The notes under the pieces were generated by a model. It worked only from the letters and a program-made list of their open reading frames with translations, was not told the origin of the DNA and did not search any database. The translations under genes and the position numbers were made by a program. From Lutraria lutraria (lineage: Eukaryota > Mollusca > Bivalvia > Venerida > Mactridae): 64,000 nucleotides of DNA. Within the stretch, counting starts at the first letter, position 1, and each line of letters opens with the position of its first letter. This document shows, in pieces, positions 33,653-46,127 of the stretch. The stretch lies in NCBI GenBank assembly GCA_964023205.1, contig OZ026847.1, forward strand, positions 942,501 to 1,006,500, written 5' to 3'.

Positions 33653-36600
33653 ATGATAAACGATAAAGAAACAGACACGATGGATAAGAAGGAGAGACAA
33701 GAGGTCTATGAACTAAATCGTATCCCGGAAACAAATCCCAAGGATGGAATCTCTCAGAGCAATAAGAACGAAAAGGGTATGATTTTAGAATTTTTAATTA
33801 CACGTGATGTGCGTCGTTCATAAGGGCTGAATTTCCTTTGTTTTAACATAAACATCCGGCAACCTGTTCCACCGGGCACTTTTATTTCGTATAAAGTCGG
33901 GACAGTCTGTTACATCAGCGATACATTTTTTGTTTGAAAGCTATTACTGATTAATACATATACAACATGACAGAAGACAACGGTTTAATACTATGTAAAA
34001 CAAGAGGGCCATAATGGCCCTATATCACTCACCTGGGTATTGTAACACTAAGTGATAATTTAATAAAGGAAAGTTATTTGTCATGGTAAAGAGTTATTCA
34101 CCCCAACTATTAATAGTTATTGACATCATCTGACCCCAAGGGATGGGCCAATATTGACCATGGCGCCATGATTTGAACAAACTTGGTAGAGGTCCACTCG
34201 AAAATGCTATATCCTAAATATCTAAGCCTTAGGCCTCGTGGTTTTGAACAAGAAGACTTGTTAAATTTTCTATATGGGCCTATATAAATCAAGTGACCAC
34301 GGGGCGGGGCCGATTTTGACCCCCTGACCATAATTAGAACCAAATTGGGAGAGGTCCACAAGACAGTGCTTCAAATAAAATATCTAAGCTTTATGCCTTG
34401 TGGTTTTGGACATGATTGTTTTTAAATTTTCCTATTTAGGCCTATATAAATCAAGTGACCCCCGGGGTGAGGCCAATTTTGACCCGCGATCATAATTTGA
34501 ACACAAACCCAGTAGGGATCCACTACGGACGCCTGCCGATAGGCATAGCCCGATCCAAAAGCTCACCTTGTCATTATGTGCCTGGTGAGCTAAAAAACAA
34601 AACATAAAAACATATATGGTCCTAGTAGTGTGTCTTGATGTAAACACCGACTTCACATTTGTATTTCAATGTAAGGCATACAAAGTCATCTTGTACTTAA
34701 TTCGATTACTTTTTTCATTACAGTCAATCTTCTAGAGAGACTACACAAGGTCTCACCTAAAACTGCTGTCAAACTTCGATATGCTGCCATTGCTGTATCT
34801 TGGATCTCTACTCTAATTTCACTCAGCTTAGGAATACTCACACTTGGTATGTTTTGAATCATTCTATAAATCAGTAAGTCTATATAGTCGGATTATCAGA
34901 ACTAAAACACTCGTGTACAATTCGTTAAGTTATCACTGTGGGAACAGATACTAATATATACCGAAATGACAGCGAATTGTTATTCATCGTCATTAACCAG
35001 CAATTAGATACATGTTTTGACATGGCAGAAGTAAGTCTACATTATTATAACAACTTTCGTCGTTGTTCAGTGGCCTTTTTGCATAAATATTAGTCTGGCT
35101 TGTGACTGTAGTACATGTAGTTATAATGTCACATGACCTTATGAATCCAACAGAGGTAATGAATTGTGAGTCTAGAGGTCCGTAAAGGTCATCTGGAAGT
35201 TCTGTACTTAATTAAATACCAGACTTCTGCCCACAGTACACACACGAGACTGAGGCAACTAAATGATCCAAACAACTAAAAGCAACTGTATGTTGATAAT
35301 ACTGAAAGCGAAACTATACATTGTAATACATTACAAATATAATTTTCTTTCAGTGTTTGCCGCGAAATATGACAGTCAGTCACTCTTCAGTTTTGGGGTA
35401 AGTTTGGTTATTCCTTAAACAAAATCTCTTTATTGAAGAGTTTCTACCATTTTGACTCCTCTAAAGGAGTCTTTGAACAAATATTTGTAAATACAATGTC
35501 TGTATCTAAATTCCCCTCACATTGATGTAACGTATGAAACAATAACGTCTTTCAATCCCGAGGTGACGAACTGCAATACTATAGTGTGCCCTTATTATCC
35601 GACATTTGAAGATCACCCTAGGAAAATAAACGCAATATCAAGGATTTATAATTATATAAGTCCTTGTCAATATGCACGAGGAAGAAAAAATATTGAATTT
35701 AATTATTATATCATCCTTTTCTTTGGAGGATACGAGTCATGTTTAATTAATCTATATTTTCAGCTTGATTCAATATTGGATTGTATATCATCTGTCATTG
35801 TGTTATGGCGGTTTCATGGAACGAATATTTACTCAGAAATAAAAGAAATAAGGTGAAGAGACGTCATCATGTATTATATATGTCTGGTATCCATTGTTAT
35901 AATGCTAATAGTTTTATTTCTCTGTTCTACAGAGTTCGGCACCTTTCAGTGAAGTTTGTTTGGTTCAGTACATTTGTTCTGTTCTGTAACTTTCTGGTAT
36001 CTTGTATAGTTCAGCCGTGGTACAGTTCTATAACTTGTTCCGTTTTACACGTTTTATTCAAATGCCAATTAATTTGTTATTAAATGGGTTTTGATTTTGC
36101 GAATGCTCGTCATTTTAGTCGTTCGTGCTCCAATTCTCCGACTGTGTTATAACTAAATTCATTTATTCTTATTTTTCTGATCTGCTATTAATCCTGAGAT
36201 TTAATATTTTAATTTCAGAGCCTGTATAATGATTGGAGTGTTGTTTATACTGTCAGCTTTATTCCTCATCATAAAATGTATTTATGCGCTTATATCTACC
36301 GATTTAGCAGAACGGGTGAGTTTGGTGTTTAATTCAGCGAAAGTCACGTGGTTAAACAATTCATGTCGTATAATTTTAGAATGTTTTGATCCAAGTACTG
36401 ATGTTCTTTCAGGTTTTTTTTATCAACGGGAAAACAAATAATATATGATCTAAAAACTTGTATATTAAGTCCACGCTTGGCAACAAAAGAATACTCTTAA
36501 CATAAGACTAAATCTGTAACAAAGAGAATAACACAGGAATTACGTCAAAACATCAGTGATACATGCATTAATAATGGCTACACTTACTGTTGAATATACC

Positions 36601-39600
36601 CATCAGTGGTACATGCATTAATAATGGCTACCCTTACTGTTGAATATACCCGTCAGTGGTACAGGCATTAATAATGGCTACACTTAATGTTGAATATACC
36701 CATCAGTGGTACATGCATTAATAATGGCTACCCTTAATGTTGAATATACCCATCAGTGGTACATGCATTAATAATGGCTACACTTAATGTTGAATATACC
36801 CATCAGTGGTACATGCATTAATAATGGCTACACTTAATGTTGCATATACCCATCAGTGGTACATGCATTAATAATGGCTACACTTAATGTTGAATATACC
36901 CATCAGTGGTACAGGCATTAATAATGGCTACACTTAATGTTGAATATACCCATCAGTGGTACATGCATTAATAATGGCTACACTTAATTTTGCATATACC
37001 CATCAGTGGTACATGCATTAATAATGGCTACACTTAATGTTGCATATACCCATCAGTGGTACATGCATTAATAATGGCTACACTTAATGTTGAATATACC
37101 CATCAGTGGTACAGGCATTAATAATGGCTACACTTAATGTTGAATATACCCATCAGTGGTACATGCATTAATAATGGCTACACTTAATGTTGCATATACA
37201 CATCAGTAGTACATGCATTAATAATGGCTACACTTAATGTTGCATATACCCATCAGTGGTACATGCATTAATAATGGCTACACTTAATGTTGCATATACC
37301 CATCAGTGGTACATGCATTAATAATGGCTACACTTAATGTTGCATATACCCATCAGTGGTACATGCATTAATAATGCGCTAGTCTTAATATTGAATATAT
37401 CCATCAGTGGTACATGCATTAATAATGCGCTAGTTTTAATGCTGAATATACCCATCAGTGGTACATGCATTAATAATGGCTACACTTAATGTTGAATATA
37501 CCCATCAGTGGTACATGCATTAATAATGGCTACACTTAATGTTGCATATACACATCAGTAGTACATGCATTAATAATGGCTACACTTAATGTTGCATATA
37601 CCCATCAGTGGTACATGCATTAATAATGGCTACACTTAATGTTGCATATACCCATCAGTGGTACATGCATTAATAATGGCTACACTTAATGTTGCATATA
37701 CCCATCAGTGGTACATGCATTAATAATGCGCTAGTCTTAATGTTGAATATATCCATCAGTGGTACATGCATTAATAATGCGTTAGTTTTAATGTTGAATA
37801 TATCCATCAGTGGTACATGCATTAATAATGCGTTAGTTTTAATGCTGAATATACCCATCAGTGGTATATGCATTAATAATGGCTACACTTAATGTTGAAT
37901 ATACCCATCAGTGGTACATGCATTAATAATGGCTACACTTAATGTTGAATATACCCATCAGTGGTACATGCATTAATAATGGCTACACTTAATGTTGAAT
38001 ATACCCATCAGTGGTACATGCATTAATAATGGCTACACTTAATGTTGAATATACCCATCAGTGGTACATGCATTAATAATGGCTACACTTAATGTTGAAT
38101 ATACCCATCAGTGGTACATGCATTAATAATGGCTACACTTAATGTTGAATATACCCATCAGTGGTACATGCATTAATAATGGCTACACTTAATGTTGAAT
38201 ATACCCATCAGTGGTACATGCATTAATAATGGCTACACTTAATGTTGAATATACCCATCAGTGGTACATGCATTAATAATGGCTACACTTAATGTTGAAT
38301 ATACCCATCAGTGGTACATGCATTAATAATGGCTACACTTAATGTTGAATATACCCATCAGTGGTACATGCATTAATAATGGCTACACTTAATGTTGAAT
38401 ATACCCATCAGTGGTACATGCATTAATAATGGCTACACTTAATGTTGAATATACCCATCAGTGGTACATGCATTAATAATGGCTACACTTAATGTTGAAT
38501 ATACCCATCAGTGGTACATGCATTAATAATGCGCTAGTTTTAATGTTGAATATACCCATCAGTGGTACATGCATTAATAATGGCTACACTTAATGTTGAA
38601 TATACCCATCAGTGGTACATGCATTAATAATGGCTACACTTAATGTTGAATATACCCATCAGTGATACATGCATTAATAATGCGCTAGTCTTAATGTTGA
38701 ATATACCCATCAGTTGTACATGCATTAATAATGGCTGCACTTAATGTTGAATATACCCATCAGTGGTACATGCATTAATAATGGCTACACTTAATGTTGA
38801 ATATACCCATCAGTGGTACATGCATTAATAATGCGCTAGACTTAATGTTGAATATACCCATCAGTGGTACATGCATTAATAATGGCTACACTTAATGTTG
38901 AATATACCCATCAGTGGTACATGCATTAATAATGCGCTAGACTTAATGTTGAATATACCCATCAGTGGTACATGCATTAATAATGGCTACACTTAATGTT
39001 GAATATACCCATCAGTGGTACATGCATTAATAATGGCTACACTTAATGTTGAATATACCCATCAGTGGTACATGCATTAATAATGGCTACACTTAATGTT
39101 TAATATACCCATCAGTGATACATGCATTAATAATGCGCTAGTCTTAATGTTTAATATACCCATCAGTGGTACATGCATTAATAATGGCTACACTTAATGT
39201 TGAATATACCCATCAGTGGTACATGCATTAATAATGGCTACACTTAATGTTGAATATACCCATCAGTGGTACATGCATTAATAATGCGCTAGACTTAATG
39301 TTGAATATACCCATCAGTGGTACATGCATTAATAATGGCTACACTTAATGTTGAATATACCCATCAGTGGTACATGCATTAATAATGCGCTAGACTTAAT
39401 GTTGAATATACCCATCAGTGATGCATGCATTAATAATGGCTACACTTAATGTTGAATATACCCATCAGTGGTACATGCATTAATAATGGCTACACTTAAT
39501 GTTGAATATACCCATCAGTGGTACATGCATTAATAATGCGCTAGTCTTAATGTTGAATATACCCATCAGTGGTACATGCATTAATAATGCGCTAGTCTTA

Positions 39601-42190
39601 ATGTTGAATACACCCATCAGTGGTACATGTATTAATAATGCGCTAGTCTTAATGTTGAATATACCCATCAGTGGTGTTTAGCTGTATTGTAATGCGTTAT
39701 ATGACAGGCGCATTTTGCTATCACATCAATGATAAAAACAAACTATTTTGCTATAACTGAAGATTTGAATCTCGTTCTGTATGTCATCTAATATTAATTA
39801 ATGCTAACGATCAATATAATACAGGTCTGTTCTAATTTGTATAGAAATACCAACTTATAAACAACGTGTATCAAAATGGGGGGAAATGTTAATTAGTTAC
39901 ATCAGATCGTTTAAGTCCCATTTCTAATAAAACGTGGAAATATTTGATATCCAATTTACATGGATACCGTACAACCTCTATCGAGCTGTTCTGTCTTTAG
40001 CAACAACAACCTCCCTTCATCAACAGCACGAGTTTCTTCACAACACGATTTAACTAATTAATATAGCATATCTCGAGCAACAACTTCTCAACAACAACAT
40101 AGTTTTTCTACTCTCAAATGATGTTGCTTTGGACAGGTTGCACTGTATATGTATGTTGTTGTGTATTTATTGTTTTACATGTGGTTATCTTTCAGCCAGC
40201 AGTTGCCTTGCTATTATCAATAGTAGTGTTTGTTGTCTGTCTGGTACTCGGTGGAAGCAAGATTGTCATAGGATATCTATTAGAAAGCCGGGCACTAATC
40301 ACAGACAGTAAGTAACTGGTACCTCGTTCTTGTATAAATAACATCATAGAGCACGGGCAACCAATCCATTAACGATTTGACAAATAAAGAAAATCACGGA
40401 ATGTTTCATACAAAAGTGCTGGTTCAACACAGGACATACAACACATTTATATATACATTATACATGTACATGTAATAAAATGGTGTTGTGTAGGAGCAAT
40501 ACTTATTATTAGAAATACACCATGTAACTATGTAGATTACAATTAACTTTCAATTCACTTTTGTGAATTTGTAAAACGACAGACAAGTTGGTGTTAAGAC
40601 TTTATATACAACATTGATCTATATTTTCATATAACACCCCAGCTGCAGAACAACCAATAACTAACACAACTATACATTCTGTGTTACCTGATAAATACAA
40701 TCTGTTGCAATGTTTACATATAACTATAATCGGCTTCAGTGAGTCTGATATGCATCAATATGCACGATATGACACATGTTGATTCTACAAGCATGATAAG
40801 CTAAGACAAACACTACATTGGTTTCCGCTTACTTACCCACACGTATAGGGCAGGTATGTAGATATAATCCTCAAATGCATTTTTAGATTGGAGCTAAAGA
40901 ACATAAAAAGGTATCGGCAAAAAAATACCAGGTGCTGAACAAAGTCTTACATTGGTAAAATAATATAGGAATGGTATTGTTAGCGAAATCATGGACTTTT
41001 AATTTACATAATTTGAACTAAGTACGTGATTCTGGTATATTATATTTTAGTTATAATTTGTACAAAGTACGTGATTGTGGTATATTATATTTTAGTTATA
41101 ATTTGTACAAAGTACGTGATTGTGGTATATTATATTTTAGGTATAATTTGTACAAAGTACGTGATTGTGGTATATTATATTTTAGGTATAATTTGCACTA
41201 AATTAGTGACTATCATAATTATACGATGTTTATATATTATTTTAGGTATAATTACACTTGTTGGAGCAGTGATGTCACTGTTTACGTTGATATTCTCGGC
41301 AGTCTATGAACACCATAAAAGTCTGTGGTATCTAGATGACACCTTTGGTCTTATATGCAGCGTATTTATGATAATTTACGGAATAAGGTACATGTAATAA
41401 TCTAAGCCTCATATACATGTATTTCTTTATCCTAAATAATCATCATCAGCATCTTCGTAGTTGTCATCAACGTCATCATCTTTACTCTCGTCATCGTTGT
41501 TATCCTCATCATTGTCATACAACATCAATGCCACCAACAGGCATCAGAACCACCACAATCATGATGATGATCATCATCACCAGCACCACCATCATCATCA
41601 TCATTATTGTCATCATCAAGAACACCAACAAAATCATCATCATCAACAACAACAACAACAATATCATCATCATCATTACCATCGTTATCACCACCATCAT
41701 CATCAACCTTAACAACATCTAAATCACCATAAACAGTTTCGCCATGACCACCACCACTATCATCAGTACTACACTCATCATCTATATCATTATCGTTATC
41801 ATCATTAATACTATCATCATCATCATATTGATTAGATTATAACGTTAAACGTGTTATATCAACCGATCTACGTTGATTTTATGAATATGTAAAATGACAC
41901 TAAAACAATGATTGCTTTATCATCTGTCACAATTTGTTAACCAAAACTAAAGCACAGTTTTGACTACTGCAGCACATTGGATAAACAAACAGTCGACCGT
42001 CTATCGGTGTGTTTAAGCACCTTACAAAGAATGTAATTAATATATCAATCAGATCAGATCAGTGTTTTTGAAATAAAGGCTAGATAATTGACAGTTACGT
42101 GTCTTGTATAATATGATATCATTGTTTCATCACAGGGTAATTTGGACATCAAGAAAAGAACTACAACAATGCCAAACCTCAACAGAGTAA
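33653..42190 (+). CDS. TMEM163: TMEM163-like zinc transporter, eight exons, complete
   Basis: Spliced coding sequence. Exons: 33680-33776 (or start at the in-frame ATG 33653), 34724-34846, 35354-35397, 35764-35852, 36219-36315, 40196-40307, 41246-41387 and 42136-42190. All introns are GT-AG and phases fit, giving 252 codons plus TAA (261 from the upstream ATG). A short uORF (ATG at 33629) overlaps the start. Six hydrophobic segments lie at about residues 53-76, 89-103, 119-142, 152-175, 189-207 and 220-237. Matches to the TMEM163 family: AVSWISTLISLSLG, LDSILDCISSVIVLWRF with D90 and D94 (the metal-site aspartates of the family), SRALITD and WYLDD. The family are cation-diffusion-facilitator-like zinc transporters of synaptic vesicle, endosomal or plasma membranes. 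The N-terminus is acidic/basic and shorter than in vertebrates. Confidence 0.88.
33998..34596. mobile_element. Dispersed molluscan-type repeat with terminal hairpins, in intron 1
   Basis: It starts AACAAGAGGGCCATAATGGC, with the palindromic AGGGCCAT/ATGGCCCT at its head. It ends with a stem GCTCACC/GGTGAGC (34561-34590) followed by TAAAAA. The interior has two copies of a unit of about 160 bp (from about 34170 and 34330) sharing TATATAAATCAAGTGACC and CCTTGTGGTTTTGGAC. I recall very similar sequences as abundant repeats in bivalve genomes. The 3' hairpin followed by CTAA resembles a Helitron end, but that is only suggestive. Confidence 0.75.
36541..39676 (+). repeat. 3.1-kb satellite of 50/51-bp units in TMEM163 intron 5
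   Basis: About 62 tandem units, with core CATCAGTGGTACATGCATTA followed by ATAATGG-CTACACTTAATG or ATAATGCGCTAGTCTTAATG and GAATATACC. The GGCTACACT type is 50 bp and the GCGCTAGTCT type 51 bp. Runs of 51-bp units are open in all phases, which creates spurious ORFs on both strands (for example at 37670-37890 and 39480-39680). A seven-unit (352-bp) higher-order block is repeated at 37191 and 37543. Confidence 0.95.
39965..40147 (-). mobile_element. MITE family A, copy 2, 49 bp before TMEM163 exon 6
   Basis: 183 bp, starting TACCGTACAACCTCT and ending GGTTGCACTGTA, with the interior GCAACAACCTCCCTTCAT running opposite to copy 1. It ends 49 bp upstream of exon 6, inside the region where the branch point and polypyrimidine tract should lie. 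Confidence 0.85.
41024..41208 (+). repeat. Four tandem 45-bp copies of the exon 7 splice acceptor
   Basis: The unit is GTACGTGATTGTGGTATATT followed by ATATTTTAG and then (G/T)TATAATTTGTACAAA. Each copy contains TATTTTAG followed by (G/T)TATAATT, the same sequence as the real acceptor and first bases of exon 7 (TTTTAG|GTATAATTACACTTG at 41246). The 45-bp unit is a multiple of three and contains no stop in the exon 7 frame, so the frame is open from 41026 through exon 7. Use of an upstream copy would add residues in frame. Confidence 0.85.
41446..41836. repeat. CAT/ATC trinucleotide-rich low-complexity tract in intron 7
   Basis: Imperfect (ATC)n/(CAT)n with CAA interruptions over about 390 bp. 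The His-, Ile- and Met-rich ORFs in several frames come from the repeat. Confidence 0.9.
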
Positions 42191-42515
42191 TGGACCCTCG
42201 TCTACATGATGATTTAATGGACTCTCGTCTACATGATGATTTAATGGACCCTCGTATACATGATGATTTAATGGACCCTCGTCTACATGATGATTTAATG
42301 GACCCTCGTCTACATGATGATTTAATGGACCCTCGTCTACATGATGATTTAATGGACCCTCGTGTACATGATGATTTAATGGACCCTCGTCTACATGATG
42401 ATTTAATGGACCCTCGTCTACATGATGATTTAATGGACCCTCGTCTACATGATGATTTAATGGACCCTCGTCTACATGATGATTTAATGGACCCTCGTCT
42501 ACATGATGATTTATT
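42191..42515 (+). repeat. 27-bp minisatellite directly after the TMEM163 stop codon
   Basis: Twelve units of ATGGACCCTCGTCTACATGA plus TGATTTA begin one base after the TAA (42188-42190). The unit is a multiple of three and is open in another frame as MDPRLHDDL repeats. That frame joins exon 8 sequence from 42138 but is not the one set by splicing (exon 7 ends in phase 2). Confidence 0.9.
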
Positions 42516-43290
42516 TAAATTAAACGATGCTTGTTAAAAGTAATACTGTTTATATGCGTAGAATCAAGAATTATCGATGTTAAGATATTACTTCGTTTTT
42601 CTGGTCATTTCTGAATCTGTCTTGATTTGATGATTAGTTGAATATAACGTGTGAGTGTTCTGTTTGTGTATATAGTGTATATAGTGAAACCTCTCCAAAC
42701 CATCACCCTTTTAGAGAAGCAAAATTGTGTTGATGGTGAGAGGTTGTTGCTCGGGAGAGGTTCAATTAATAGTTAAAAGGTACAGTTGGGAAAAATCGAG
42801 CTGTTGTTGACGGGAGGTTGTTTTATAAGAGAGGGTCACCCTAGAGAGGTTGTACTGTATTTCCTTCAATCGATATAGATTGGAACGTTATTTCATATAT
42901 TGAATTGGTTATGTGGTGTTTGCTCATACGTCGAGTGAAGTTTAGAACATTTTCATTATAATACTATACATGTATTTGTATTTCAATTAAATGGTTTAAA
43001 CATTTAAATGTGTTTATTTAGTTACGCGTTGAAAGATTAGAAGCAACGAAAACAAAAATGAATGATATTCAATTTATATAAAAGTGGAACGTATTTTCCC
43101 TCGAAGTATTGGAAATTCTGTTGAGATATATAAATACATGTAGTCATGTACTAGTATTATATTATATATTATTATCAGTGCACAAACGTTATTGTTATTA
43201 TTATAAATAAATTGTTGATATCTACCTTTAGTTTAAAGGTACTGTAATTTATTATTCATGTTGAATTAAAATAAACTTGAACATACATAT
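42516..43290 (+). other. Probable TMEM163 3' untranslated region and poly-A sites
   Basis: Non-coding sequence after the stop. AATAAA signals stand at 43206-43211 and 43270-43275, so the transcript probably ends near 43290. The region includes a MITE (42680-42859). Confidence 0.5.
42680..42859 (+). mobile_element. MITE family A, copy 3
   Basis: 180 bp with ends TATAGTGAAACCTCTCC and GAGAGGTTGTACTGTA. The interior GAGAGGTTGTTGCTC is shared with copy 1 in the same orientation. Confidence 0.85.
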
Positions 43291-43299
43291 TACTTCTTC

Positions 43300-44000
43300 A
43301 TATCTTTGCTGCATACAAAAGTCTATAATTATATCCAAAACCCCACCCACCTCTAGTGTTGGTAGAACAGTCACTGCTTTGCCGCCGATGGTGTTACTTT
43401 TGTCGACACGACACTGACCTCTATATTGAGTGGTCAGTAGTTAGAACCCAGCTAGTACTCTCAGTACGACCAGACTTAGTATGTTGTGTTCATTACCACG
43501 TATAGCCCACTCGTGATTTACACGTTACTTGGTAAAGCAAATTTGTTTTCTGAAGATGAGTTTTAGATGTATGTGTACGTAAAGAACTCATCTTTACTGG
43601 AATACTGTTAAGACATTCCTCGTTCATTAACTTATGTTTCGTGTACATACAATGATACATCGTAGCTTATTCTGAGCGTAACGCCAAAGAAGTAAATCAA
43701 GTATGATCCTTTTCTGTTATAGTTTAAATTCAGGAGGTAAATCTTCAAAATCTACGACTTTATAATACCTACTCGTATCGAATACCTGTTAAATGTGTTT
43801 CACAGTAATGTTTAATATTAATTACTGTTGAAATACAACTGGATAATCAAGTCGTACAGTACAGTTCATTCCCAATCGAAGAATAAAAAAATATTAAGAA
43901 AAATAACTCAAAATGATTTTCCCGCATTTTATCCGAGTAACTTCCCTTTGACACCCTGTACTTGATGCTAAATAATCTTGTAGAGTAGAAGAATTCAAGT
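43300..44000. other. Spacer, nothing recognised
   Basis: AT-rich, no coding signal. A phrase near 43430 (GAGTGGTCAGTAGTTAGAAC) is faintly tRNA-like, but I would not call it. Confidence 0.4.
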
Positions 44001-44009
44001 CGTACAAAA

Positions 44010-44135
44010 ATAAGAAATCACTGTAACCTCTCACTGAAAGAGGGTCGTGAATTCGAGCTCAGTTTCCGACTATTGGTGAACTGTCCGCTACATTGAAAGG
44101 GGACGTAAAACTCTATCAAACAAACACACAAGCAA
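44010..44135 (+). repeat. SINE-like fragment (3' part), family shared with 59740
   Basis: It shares TGAACTGTCCGC, a GAAAGGGGACGTAAA-type block and an AAACAAACA tail with the element at 59740-59975, preceded by TCTCACTGA. The head is missing or decayed. The tail of CAAACAAACACACA fits a retroposed SINE. Confidence 0.6.
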
Positions 44136-44139
44136 GAGT

Positions 44140-45785
44140 AAGTGCTAACAGTGAATCACAGATATTACATAGGGGAGATAAGTGCTAACAGTGAATATCA
44201 TATTGTATATCAGAGAGATAAGTGCTAACAGGGAATATCATATTGTATATCACAGAGATAAGTGCTAACAGGGAATATCATATTGTATATCAGAGAGATA
44301 AGTACTAACAGGGAATATCATATTGTATATCAGAGAGATAAGTACTAACAGGGAATATCATATTGTATATCAGAGAGATAACTGCTAACAGGGAATATCA
44401 TATTGTATATCAGAGAGATAACTGCTAACAGGGAATATCATATTGTATATCAGAGAGATAAGGGCTAACAGGGAATATCATATTGTATATCAGAGAGATA
44501 AGTACTAACAGGGAATATCATATTGTATATCAGAGAGATAACTGCTAACAGGGAATATCATATTGTATATCAGAGAGATAAGTGCTAACAGGGAATATCA
44601 TATTGTATATCAGAGAGATAAGTACTAACAGGGAATATCATATTGTATATCAGAGAGATAACTGCTAACAGGGAATATCATATTGTATATCAGAGAGATA
44701 AGGGCTAACAGGGAATATCATATTGTATATCAGAGAGATAAGGGCTAACAGGGAATATCATATTGTATATCAGAGAGATAAGTACTAACAGGGAATATCA
44801 TATTGTATATCAGAGAGATAACTGCTAACAGGGAATATCATATTGTATATCAGAGAGATAACTGCTAACAGGGAATATCATATTGTATATCAGAGAGATA
44901 AGTACTAACAGGGAGTATCATATTGTATATCAGAGAGATAACTGCTAACAGTGAATATCATATTGTATATCAGAGAGATAAGTGTTAACACTGAATATCA
45001 TATTGTATATCAGAGAGATAAGTGTTAACACTGAATATCATATTGTATATCAGAGAGATAACTGCTAACAGGGAATATCATATTGTATATCAGAGAGATA
45101 ACTGCTAACTGTGAATATCATATTGTATATCAGAGAGATAAGTACTAACACTGAATATCATATTGTATATCAGAGAGATAACTGCTGACAGGGGATATAA
45201 TATTGCTTATCAGAGAGATAAGTGTTAACACTGAATATCATATTGTATATCAGAGAGATAACTGCTAACAGGGAATATCATATTGTATATCAGAGAGAAA
45301 AGGGCTAACAGGGAATATCATATTGTATATCAGAGAGATAAGTACTAACACTGAATATCATATTGTATATCAGAGAGATAAGTACTTACACTGAATATCA
45401 TATTGTATATCAGAGAGATAAGTGCTAACAGGGAATATCATATTGTATATCAGAGAGATAACTGCTAACAGTGAATATCATATTGTATATCAGAGAGATA
45501 AGTACTAACAGGGAATATCATATTGTATATCAGAGAGATAACTGCTAACAGGGAATATCATATTGTATATCAGAGAGATAACTGCTAACAGTGAATATCA
45601 TATTGTATATCAGAGAGATAACTGCTAACAGTGAATATCATATTGCATATCAGAGAGATAAGTGTTAACTGTGAATATCACATCGTATATCAGAGAGATA
45701 AGTGTTAACACTGAATATCATATTGTATATCAGAGAGATAACTGCTAACAGGGAATATCACATCGTATATCAGAGAGATAAGTGA
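44140..45785. repeat. 40-bp minisatellite, about 41 copies
   Basis: The unit is AGTGCTAACAGGGAATATCA followed by TATTGTATATCAGAGAGATA. Variation is concentrated in the first ten bases (AGTGCT, AGTACT, ACTGCT, AGGGCT) and in GGGAA/GTGAA/CTGAA, while the second half is almost invariant. No ORF spans it. Confidence 0.95.
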
Positions 45786-46127
45786 TAAGTAAGCAACATG
45801 TGGTGTTTCGTGTCATTGATTGCTTATAGGACAACAGCTAGATATTAATTAGATCAGACCATTGTCGTACAGCTGTTTACATGATAAAGAAATATTTACA
45901 TGATTTCACTGAAGGCTTGTTCAATTATCAATACTGTTGAACCTGTTCACGACCTCACATCCAGACTGCACGAATAAGAAAATCTCATAGTCCACGCTTG
46001 TGTGGATTACTGTAAACAACATCATTTGGTTTCGCTGGACAAAATGAATTCATAGTGTAATTCAATGTAATACTTGTTTATACTAGTTCAGTTCTGTAAG
46101 TATGTACATTGTCCGTTTTGTTAGCAC

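Noticed and set aside
35936..36080. Alternative TMEM163 exon after TTCTACAG at about 35936
   Set aside because: The open text has a weak hydrophobic look but does not match the family. The exon at 36219 fits phase and sequence better.
37670..39681. Repeat ORFs (HVPLMGIFNIKTSALLM and the opposite-strand frame)
   Set aside because: By-products of 51-bp satellite units that contain no stop; located in an intron.
41417..41722. His- or Ile-rich ORFs
   Set aside because: Low-complexity CAT/ATC tract in an intron.
42142..42537. 131-codon DPRLHDDL repeat protein as a gene
   Set aside because: It begins at a TTG, comes from a 27-bp minisatellite, and its frame disagrees with the TMEM163 exon 8 phase.
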